A stretch of DNA of 6,464 bases from contig CALVIK010000011.1 of the NCBI GenBank assembly GCA_944329545.1, forward strand, positions 1 to 6,464. Reading direction: 5' to 3'. Origin of the DNA: an uncultured Bacilli bacterium (GTDB taxonomy: Bacteria > Bacillota_I > Bacilli_A > RF39 > UBA660). The notes beneath the pieces were generated by a model. It saw only the letters and a list, made by a program, of their open reading frames with translations, was not told the origin of the DNA and did not search any database. Made by a program: the position numbers and the translations under genes. Of this stretch, positions 1-3,889 are shown one piece after another. Each line of letters begins with the position of its first letter. The first letter of the stretch is position 1.

Positions 1-155
1 TATTAAATGCTAATTTTGTACAAACGCATAGGTCTTGTATTGTAAATACAATGAGGGTAGCTGCTTTAAATAAGAAGAAAAAACTTATTACTTTTGATAA
101 TGGGGAAGTTATTGATTTGTTGTCAGATACTTATATGAAGGAGTTGTACATTTAA
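1..155 (+). CDS. LytTR-family response regulator (AgrA-like), C-terminal end only
   Basis: Only the last 50 codons are in the window, read in the frame that starts at base 3 and ends with TAA at 153-155. The fragment contains the pattern FVQTHRSCIVN (about bases 15-47), followed by MRVAAL and a charged KKKK turn leading to ITFDNGEVIDL. This matches the end of a LytTR DNA-binding domain, where a His-Arg-Ser/Asn-Phe-Val-Val-Asn segment precedes a short beta strand with a polar turn. The family binds direct repeats upstream of target promoters as a phosphorylated dimer. The receiver domain would lie upstream and is not seen. The sensor-kinase ATG follows the stop with no gap, so the two genes are surely co-transcribed as a two-component pair. 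The AgrA assignment rests on this pairing and on agrB/agrD nearby; other LytTR regulators look alike over this short stretch. Confidence 0.85.
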   Translation, partial: LNANFVQTHRSCIVNTMRVAALNKKKKLITFDNGEVIDLLSDTYMKELYI

Positions 156-1460
156 ATGATAGAACAAGTTATATTATATGGCGTGGGAGGTTTATTTTTA
201 ATTATATTTTATTTTTATTGCTGGTATGTTTTATTGGAGAAAAGTTTAAAAATTACGAAAAAATATATTTTTATAGCTATAATTATGCTTACTACAATTG
301 GTGTGATTTTAAATTTTTTTGTTATAGGTTTAATAAAAGCTATTTTAATGTCTTTGTTTTTTATTTTTGTTTGTTATTATCTATTTGATATAAAAATAAA
401 AAATATAATCATGGCAGTAGTTGTTTCACAAATTGTTGTGATGCTAGCCGAAGTAATTTCGTCTATTTTGATATCTGTAGTTTATAGTGAAAGTGCTATG
501 GAAGTATTAAATAATAATTTGTTTGGAGGTTTACTAGTTAATATTTTAACTGATATATTTGCTTTCGGTTTTTTGTTTACAAAACTACCAAATAAGTTTT
601 ATAATTTTTTACTTTCATCAACTTCTTTAATGCGGAAAAAAGAAATAATAGTTTACTGTATAATGATTATTATGGTAGCTGCAATATCAACATACGAAAG
701 TTATATGAAATTTCCGGTTTATGTTGTTTTAATTACTAATACAATAATGGCTTTAATATTTTTGTTTATGGTAGTAAAATTTGCGATGGCGGAGGATAAA
801 TATATGAGAACTAAAAATAAATATCAAGTTAGTATTACTAGTTTAAAAGAATATGAAGAAATATTAGATAAATTTAGAGTATCTACTCATGAAAATAAAA
901 ATCAATTATTAACTATTAAGAATATGGTTAAAGATCCTAAGATAGTTAGTTATATTGAGGCAGTTATTGCGGAGAAAATTAAAGATGACGAAACCATTAT
1001 GAATAAAGCATATAAAATACCAGATGCTAGATTTCGTTCTATTCTTTATCCTAAAATATGTAAAATTGCCGAACTTAAAATTAAATATAAGTTTATTATT
1101 TCCAATGAAGTTAGAACTGCTGATTTAATTGATATGGATGATTTTTTAGTAAGAGATGCTTGTACTATTTTAGGCGTTTATTTAGATAATGCAATTGAAG
1201 CTGTAGAAAATTTAAAGAAGAAAAATATATTTGTTGAAGTTTATATTATGAATGGTTATTTATGTTTTGATATTACTAATAATTTTGAAGGCGTGTTAGA
1301 TTTGGAAAAATTATTTAAATCTAAATATACCACTAAAGGCGGCGAACATGGTTATGGTCTTAGTTTAGTAAATAAAATAGTTAAGGAAAACAAAAATATT
1401 GAAAATGAATGTGAAGTTATTAAGGATAGAATAACGCAAAGATTAAAAGTAAAAATATAA
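156..1460 (+). CDS. AgrC-like peptide-sensing histidine kinase (GHKL ATPase)
   Basis: Membrane sensor kinase of 434 aa, expected to detect the cyclic peptide made by the neighbouring agrBD and to phosphorylate the LytTR regulator encoded just upstream. Residues 1-210 form about seven hydrophobic segments (roughly 4-27, 36-57, 59-78, 82-109, 122-142, 162-180, 186-210), the polytopic sensor seen in AgrC-type kinases. A helical linker (about 212-240) leads to the phospho-acceptor region STHENKNQLL with His245 and Asn249. The C-terminal GHKL ATPase domain shows an N-box LDNAIEAV (Asn345) and a glycine-rich lid GGEHGYGLSLV (395-405). The ATG lies directly after the regulator stop (TAAATG); a GAAGGAG at 137-143 inside the regulator gene serves as ribosome binding site with a 12-nt spacer. 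Family membership is clear. The ligand is inferred from context: sensor domains of this family vary too much to read specificity from sequence. Confidence 0.9.
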   Translation: MIEQVILYGVGGLFLIIFYFYCWYVLLEKSLKITKKYIFIAIIMLTTIGVILNFFVIGLIKAILMSLFFIFVCYYLFDIKIKNIIMAVVVSQIVVMLAEVISSILISVVYSESAMEVLNNNLFGGLLVNILTDIFAFGFLFTKLPNKFYNFLLSSTSLMRKKEIIVYCIMIIMVAAISTYESYMKFPVYVVLITNTIMALIFLFMVVKFAMAEDKYMRTKNKYQVSITSLKEYEEILDKFRVSTHENKNQLLTIKNMVKDPKIVSYIEAVIAEKIKDDETIMNKAYKIPDARFRSILYPKICKIAELKIKYKFIISNEVRTADLIDMDDFLVRDACTILGVYLDNAIEAVENLKKKNIFVEVYIMNGYLCFDITNNFEGVLDLEKLFKSKYTTKGGEHGYGLSLVNKIVKENKNIENECEVIKDRITQRLKVKI

Positions 1461-1468
1461 AATCATAA

Positions 1469-1502
1469 AAAAATAACTTAACGGGTATAGTAAGTTATTT
1501 TT
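1469..1502. terminator. Bidirectional intrinsic terminator between convergent agr units
   Basis: A perfect 12-bp inverted repeat, AAAAATAACTTA (1469-1480) and TAAGTTATTTTT (1491-1502), encloses a 10-nt loop. Each arm ends in a run of A/T, so both strands yield a hairpin followed by U residues. It sits 8 bases after the kinase stop (+ strand) and 22 bases past the agrD stop (- strand), where a shared terminator for convergent operons is expected. Confidence 0.75.
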
Positions 1503-1524
1503 AAGTGTTTTAGTATTTTATTAC

Positions 1525-1647
1525 CTACTTAATTAGGCTTTTTGGGCATTTTGGTTCATCTAAAATCCATGACATACATGCTTGGCTACCCAAACCAGCA
1601 AAGAATGAACCTGCTCCTGCTAGGAAAGATGCTATTGCTCCCATCAT
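1525..1647 (-). CDS. agrD: AgrD-like autoinducing-peptide precursor (40 aa)
   Basis: This short gene encodes a 40-aa pre-peptide read from two tandem ATG codons (1645-1647 and 1642-1644) to TAG at 1525-1527. Residues 1-22 are rich in Ala, Gly and Phe and would form an amphipathic or hydrophobic leader for membrane attachment. The core ACMSWIL (23-29) holds Cys24, the expected ring-forming residue. The tail DEPKCPKSL (30-38) matches the acidic, Pro-containing recognition tail of AgrD peptides (compare the DEVEVPKEL-type tail in Staphylococcus). AgrB is expected to cut just before the tail and close a thiolactone from Cys24 to the new C-terminus, most likely Leu29. An AGGAGG lies at 1660-1665 with a GGAG closer to the start. 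The gene begins 20 bases after the agrB stop and is surely in the same transcript. A second Cys (34) sits in the discarded tail. The exact ends of the mature peptide are inference. Confidence 0.9.
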   Translation of the reverse strand: MMGAIASFLAGAGSFFAGLGSQACMSWILDEPKCPKSLIK

Positions 1648-1667
1648 AGCTTTTCACTCCCTCCTTT

Positions 1668-2276
1668 TTAATTTTCTTTTAACTGATAAATTTTATAATT
1701 ATCATAAGGCTGGTTAAATATTTTATAGATAAATGGAGATATCATAAAACACTGTATAACCAAAGCAAAGATAAATGAGTTAATCAAAAACTTATCAGTT
1801 AGGGTAATAGAAAGAATAACAAAGATAACTGCAATAATAGTTGATACAACTTTGTATATCTTTCTTCTTTTTGGATTAACTATTGGTCTTTTTTCAGTAT
1901 CTGCTGGACTATTTTTAAATATTAATAGCGTGCAGATAATACCAATAGTTATCCTCAACCAAATAGGTAATGTTAGTAAATCACACAAAAAGGGAATTGA
2001 TAAAAATATTAAACTAGACATTACTAAACATATCCAACTTTTGGTAGCATGTAATCCAAAAGATGAGGCCCTGATGATGTTATAAATAATCATAAATATA
2101 ATAACTTCTTTTAAGATGCCCAGTAATAAGGCAATTAATAAGATTATTATAGTTTTAGTAATTGTTAAGTAAAGTCCCACTAGGCCATATTCGATTTCTT
2201 CCATTTTTTCATCTGAATAATCTGGGAAATTCTTTTTAATTAGGGCTAGTGAATTATTAATAATCAATCCCTTCAT
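1668..2276 (-). CDS. agrB: AgrB-like membrane peptidase that matures the AgrD peptide
   Basis: AgrB is an integral-membrane cysteine protease that removes the C-terminal tail of AgrD and forms the thiolactone ring. The protein is about 202 aa, the normal family size. After a short cytoplasmic start (FPDYSDEKMEEIEYGL, typical of the family) come hydrophobic segments, then the catalytic region SSFGLHATKSWICLVMS, where His and Cys are seven residues apart (His76 and Cys83 from this start), matching the His/Cys pair known in S. aureus AgrB (77 and 84). A basic loop TEKRPIVNPKRRKIYK follows, then two more hydrophobic stretches. Two starts are possible: ATG at 2274-2276 (chosen) or GTG at 2283-2285, adding three residues; an in-frame TAG lies just upstream of the GTG. 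Neither has a strong ribosome binding site. agrD follows 20 bases downstream. Confidence 0.93.
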   Translation of the reverse strand: MKGLIINNSLALIKKNFPDYSDEKMEEIEYGLVGLYLTITKTIIILLIALLLGILKEVIIFMIIYNIIRASSFGLHATKSWICLVMSSLIFLSIPFLCDLLTLPIWLRITIGIICTLLIFKNSPADTEKRPIVNPKRRKIYKVVSTIIAVIFVILSITLTDKFLINSFIFALVIQCFMISPFIYKIFNQPYDNYKIYQLKEN

Positions 2277-2314
2277 ACAACTCACTACTTTCTATTTGAT
2301 GTTTTAATGATATC

Positions 2315-2320
2315 ATTATA
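2315..2320 (-). promoter_or_regulatory. Candidate agrB -10 box (proximal, TATAAT)
   Basis: On the - strand a perfect TATAAT lies about 40 bases upstream of the agrB start. The matching -35 position (about 2338-2343) reads CAAAAG, a poor match, so this promoter would be weak without an activator. It is one of two candidates for agrB. Confidence 0.35.
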
Positions 2321-2380
2321 GTTATTTTAAGAATAAGCTTTTGCCTGAAATTTTGCAAAATATGTTTTAATTGCCAAATT

Positions 2381-2386
2381 AATATA
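2381..2386 (-). promoter_or_regulatory. Candidate agrB -10 box (distal, TATATT), adjacent to AGAC repeats
   Basis: On the - strand TATATT is followed by a predicted start near 2374, giving a leader of about 100 nt. The -35 position (about 2404-2409) reads GCGGGC, far from consensus, and the AGAC repeats begin 3 bases further upstream. A missing -35 with direct repeats directly above it is the arrangement expected of a LytTR-activated promoter. This is inference from spacing only. Confidence 0.35.
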
Positions 2387-2411
2387 ACGAACCGTAGTAC
2401 TTTGCCCGCTT

Positions 2412-2448
2412 GAGACAAAAAATAGACTATTTTAGACAAGAAGAGACA
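2412..2448. repeat. Four helically phased AGAC boxes, candidate regulator operator
   Basis: AGAC occurs at 2413, 2424, 2434 and 2444, i.e. at 11, 10 and 10 bp spacing, with A/T-rich filler. Units one and four extend to GAGACA and units two and three begin TAGAC. Alternate units are 20-21 bp apart, two helical turns, as for paired LytTR half-sites. The sequence does not match the known S. aureus AgrA consensus, so binding by the local regulator is inferred from position between agrB and the divergent promoter. Confidence 0.5.
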
Positions 2449-2463
2449 TTTTTTGCTCAGTTA

Positions 2464-2472
2464 TGATAAAAT
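2464..2472 (+). promoter_or_regulatory. Rightward extended -10 promoter (TGaTAAAAT), divergent from agrB
   Basis: TG at 2464-2465 followed by one base and TAAAAT (2467-2472) fits an extended -10. The fourth AGAC box, GAGACA (2443-2448), lies at the -35 position with an 18-bp spacer and matches TTGACA at four of six bases. Predicted start is near 2479, immediately before the 2480-2509 hairpin. Confidence 0.45.
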
Positions 2473-2479
2473 TCTAAGT

Positions 2480-2509
2480 ACCGACTATTGGGTGCACACA
2501 TCTGTCGGT
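2480..2509 (+). ncRNA. 5' leader hairpin of the divergent transcript
   Basis: ACCGAC (2480-2485) and GTCGGT (2504-2509) form a 6-bp stem with an 18-nt loop containing GGGTGCACAC. The sequence is more GC-rich than its surroundings and sits at the predicted 5' end of the transcript, where it could protect the end or act as a regulatory leader. It did not match any riboswitch class I know. Confidence 0.35.
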
Positions 2510-2524
2510 GAGTTAGGCACATTG

Positions 2525-2553
2525 GTGTAAATGGAATTACTGGAAGAGGGAGA
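2525..2553 (+). repeat. Leader element, copy 1 (upstream of the 67-aa ORF)
   Basis: This copy starts GTGTAAAT, continues GGAATTACTGGAAG and ends with the Shine-Dalgarno GGGAGA. It matches 2948-2973 upstream of csp at 25 of 26 aligned bases, with a 1-base and a 2-base gap. The GGGAG core lies 8 bases before the start codon in both copies. Confidence 0.7.
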
Positions 2554-2560
2554 AAATATA

Positions 2561-2764
2561 ATGTATAATCATGGAAAAGAGTTTCAGAAAATAAGTGGTT
2601 GCTACTGCATAACAAAACACATTTATCAACATCCTACTTATATTTCTACTCAGTATTTCTTGTTAAAACAACATTATTGTAGCCTGCCAAATGATTTTCC
2701 TTGTAGTTTTAAACGGCTTAGAAAAGCTAGTTGTTTGGAAAATGTTGTGGCTACTTTAGTATAG
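2561..2764 (+). CDS. Small 67-aa protein of unknown function
   Basis: I do not recognise this protein. It is small, basic and rich in Tyr, His and Cys, with a CYC motif near residue 14, no clear signal peptide and no transmembrane segment. ATG 2561 is preferred over the in-frame ATG at 2531, because GAGGGAGA (2546-2553) lies at ideal distance from 2561 and because the same leader element with the same spacing precedes the csp start. This shared leader is the main argument for real translation. Against it, the last 100 bases coincide with a long nested hairpin, so the stretch may be a structured RNA with an incidental reading frame, or an RNA that also encodes a peptide. A divergent promoter next to agrB suggests control by the agr system, which is inference. 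No homolog could be searched. Confidence 0.4.
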   Translation: MYNHGKEFQKISGCYCITKHIYQHPTYISTQYFLLKQHYCSLPNDFPCSFKRLRKASCLENVVATLV

Positions 2765-2773
2765 TTGTTTTAA
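2663..2773 (+). ncRNA. Long nested imperfect hairpin, candidate structured RNA
   Basis: Nested pairings occur in order: TTAAAACAAC (2663-2672) with GTTGTTTTAA (2764-2773), GTAGCC (2679-2684) with GGCTAC (2749-2754), CAA (2688-2690) with TTG (2745-2747), ATTTTCC (2694-2700) with GGAAAAT (2737-2743), AAAC (2711-2714) with GTTT (2733-2736), and GCTT (2716-2719) with AAGC (2724-2727) around an AGAA loop. About 34 base pairs fall within 111 bases, separated by small internal loops. It covers the 3' half and stop codon of the 67-aa ORF. The outer stem ends in TTTTAAAA, so it may also end transcription, though it lacks a strong U tract. It did not match a known RNA class by eye. Confidence 0.5.
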
Positions 2774-2913
2774 AATTAACATTATATGTCTTTTATATAT
2801 ATATGATGTGCCTATCCCTTAATAAACTTACTAAAATGGGTTAACCTTAAGAATTTCAAAATAATAATTACTATTTGCGCAAAAAAATGTCGAAGTTTGA
2901 TGTATGCTTTATC
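2774..2913. other. Intergenic AT-rich stretch upstream of csp with two short palindromes
   Basis: No ORF with a ribosome binding site is visible here. The stretch has a TA run (2794-2804), an 8-bp palindrome GGTTAACC (2839-2846) and a 10-bp palindrome TTTGCGCAAA (2874-2883). The second lies about 30 bases upstream of the csp -35 box and could be an operator; nothing more can be supported. Confidence 0.3.
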
Positions 2914-2943
2914 TTGCTTTTTATATTCCCGATGCGGTATATT
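2914..2943 (+). promoter_or_regulatory. Promoter of csp
   Basis: TTGCTT (2914-2919) and TATATT (2938-2943) with an 18-bp spacer match a housekeeping promoter. The predicted start near 2950 lies at the first bases of the shared leader element, giving a leader of about 30 nt. Confidence 0.55.
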
Positions 2944-2947
2944 AAAA

Positions 2948-2973
2948 GTGTAAAGGAATTACTAGAAGGGAGA
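2948..2973 (+). repeat. Leader element, copy 2 (upstream of csp)
   Basis: GTGTAAA followed by GGAATTACTAGAAGGGAGA repeats the element at 2525-2553. It contains the csp Shine-Dalgarno AAGGGAG (2966-2972), 8 bases before the GTG start. In this copy nearly the whole predicted 5' leader consists of the element. Confidence 0.7.
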
Positions 2974-2980
2974 TGTTACA

Positions 2981-3193
2981 GTGCGTGGTAAAGTGAAATG
3001 GTTCAACAATGACAAAGGCTATGGCTTTATTGAGTATGGTGACTTAGAAGATATTTTCGTACATTATTCAGCGATTAGAACGCCTGGTTATAAAACATTA
3101 GTTGAAGGCCAATATGTTGACTTTGACTTAGTTAGAACCGATAAAGGCTTACAAGCGAAAAATGTTATTGAAATTCAAACTACATTAGTGTAG
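2981..3193 (+). CDS. csp: Cold-shock-domain protein (CspA family)
   Basis: A 70-aa single cold-shock domain, the usual family length, with the RNA-binding motifs intact: RNP1 as KGYGFI (residues 12-17) and RNP2 as DIFVHYSAI (24-32), after the typical N-terminus MRGKVKWFN. Such proteins bind single-stranded RNA and DNA, melt mRNA structure and act as transcription antiterminators or RNA chaperones, in the cytoplasm. The start is GTG 2981, supported by AAGGGAG at 8-nt distance and by the family N-terminus. Its own promoter and a terminator overlapping its last codons make it monocistronic. Its leader is shared almost exactly with the unknown small ORF upstream. The number of paralogs is unknown, so no cspA/B/C letter is given. 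Confidence 0.95.
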   Translation: MRGKVKWFNNDKGYGFIEYGDLEDIFVHYSAIRTPGYKTLVEGQYVDFDLVRTDKGLQAKNVIEIQTTLV

Positions 3194-3200
3194 TTTTTTT
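3177..3200 (+). terminator. Intrinsic terminator overlapping the csp 3' end
   Basis: AAACTACA (3177-3184) and TGTAGTTT (3189-3196) form a perfect 8-bp stem with a TTAG loop, followed by a T run to 3200 and more Ts after one C. The csp stop codon TAG (3191-3193) is inside the right arm, so the last five codons double as terminator. Confidence 0.85.
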
Positions 3201-3240
3201 CTTTTTTCAAAGTTATTGCATAGTATTTATTAAGGAAATA

Positions 3241-3261
3241 TGCTATAATGTAATTAGGAGG
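3241..3261 (+). promoter_or_regulatory. hpf extended -10 promoter and adjoining Shine-Dalgarno
   Basis: TGcTATAAT (3241-3249) is a perfect extended -10; no good -35 exists at normal spacing (a TTGCAT at 3216-3221 is 22 bp away). The predicted start near 3256 coincides with AGGAGG (3256-3261), so the leader would be only about 14 nt and begin at the ribosome binding site. Confidence 0.6.
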
Positions 3262-3269
3262 ATGATGAT

Positions 3270-3803
3270 ATGAAATATAAAATTCATGGAAAAAAAATAA
3301 AAGTTACAGAGGCGATTAATAGTTATGCTGAAAACAAACTAGAAAAGCTAAACAAATATTTTGATGCGCCTGACGATTTAATGGCAACAATTGTTATTAA
3401 GCCTGCTGGCCCAATGTTTGTGACAGAAGTAACAATTCCTGCGAAAAGAATGATTTTACGGGCTGAAGATATGAACAAAGATTTATATGCAACTATTGAT
3501 TTGGTTTTTGATAAAATTGAAAGACAAATAAGAAAAAATAAAACGCGTATGAATAAAAAAGCTTTAAAAGAAAAAGCCATTGATTTTGCAATGGACTTTG
3601 AAGTTACAAAACAAGAAGAAGATAAAAGTAAAGTTGTTAAAAGAAAAACGATTGAATTAAAACCAATGAGTGAAGATGAAGCAATTTTACAAATGAACTT
3701 AATCGATCACGAATTCTTTATTTATCGTAATTCCAAAAGTGGTGATATTGAACTTATTTATAAGCGTAATGATGGTAACTATGGTGTTATTAAAGAAAAA
3801 TAA
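3270..3803 (+). CDS. hpf: Ribosome hibernation promoting factor, long form
   Basis: This protein binds the 30S subunit at the decoding region and, in its long form, pairs two ribosomes into inactive 100S dimers in stationary phase or stress. The 177 aa comprise an N-terminal S30AE domain (about 1-95) with the family signature EDMNKDLYATIDLVFDKIERQIRK (split here: acidic start at 66, basic end at 89), a charged linker (about 96-125), and the C-terminal dimerisation domain (about 128-177) with PMSEDEAILQMN and HEFFIYRNS. Length and the second domain separate it from the short form of Gammaproteobacteria. AGGAGG 8 bases upstream fixes the start. It has its own promoter and terminator, with secA next, the usual order in Bacillota. 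Confidence 0.96.
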   Translation: MKYKIHGKKIKVTEAINSYAENKLEKLNKYFDAPDDLMATIVIKPAGPMFVTEVTIPAKRMILRAEDMNKDLYATIDLVFDKIERQIRKNKTRMNKKALKEKAIDFAMDFEVTKQEEDKSKVVKRKTIELKPMSEDEAILQMNLIDHEFFIYRNSKSGDIELIYKRNDGNYGVIKEK

Positions 3804-3822
3804 GGTTTTATAACCTTTTTTT
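3802..3822 (+). terminator. Intrinsic terminator of hpf
   Basis: AAGGTT (3802-3807) and AACCTT (3812-3817) form a 6-bp stem with a TTAT loop, followed by Ts to 3822. The stem begins within the hpf stop codon. It is short and may be leaky, allowing some readthrough into secA. Confidence 0.7.
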
Positions 3823-3853
3823 CTTTGAAAGACTGTTTTTTTTCTCGGTTTTT

Positions 3854-3862
3854 TGATAAAAT
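3854..3862 (+). promoter_or_regulatory. Candidate secA promoter (extended -10)
   Basis: TGaTAAAAT (3854-3862) is the same extended -10 as that of the divergent agr transcript (2464-2472). No clear -35 is seen. A TATTAT at 3862-3867 is an alternative. It lies between the hpf terminator and the secA ribosome binding site AAAGGA (3876-3881). Confidence 0.4.
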
Positions 3863-3889
3863 ATTATATAGCATGAAAGGATGACATAT

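Noticed and set aside
1852..2085. 77-aa open frame on the + strand
   Set aside because: Lies wholly within agrB in antisense; agrB has clear family motifs.
2257..2439. 60-aa open frame on the - strand overlapping the agrB start
   Set aside because: It begins with TTG inside the AGAC repeats, has no ribosome binding site and overlaps agrB in another frame; it covers the promoter region.
2480..2560. Known riboswitch or T-box in the leader of the 67-aa ORF
   Set aside because: No conserved core such as the T-box GGGTGGNACCGCG or other motifs I know; only a simple hairpin is seen.
2622..2630. TTATCAACA-like sequence as a DnaA box
   Set aside because: Single copy with a mismatch to TTATCCACA and no origin context.
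2701..2760. tracrRNA- or CRISPR-like sequence (GTTTTAAAC, AAAAGCTAG)
   Set aside because: No repeats with spacers and no cas gene in the window; the bases are explained by the nested hairpin.
3323..3580. 85-aa open frame on the - strand
   Set aside because: Antisense shadow of hpf with no ribosome binding site or family motif.
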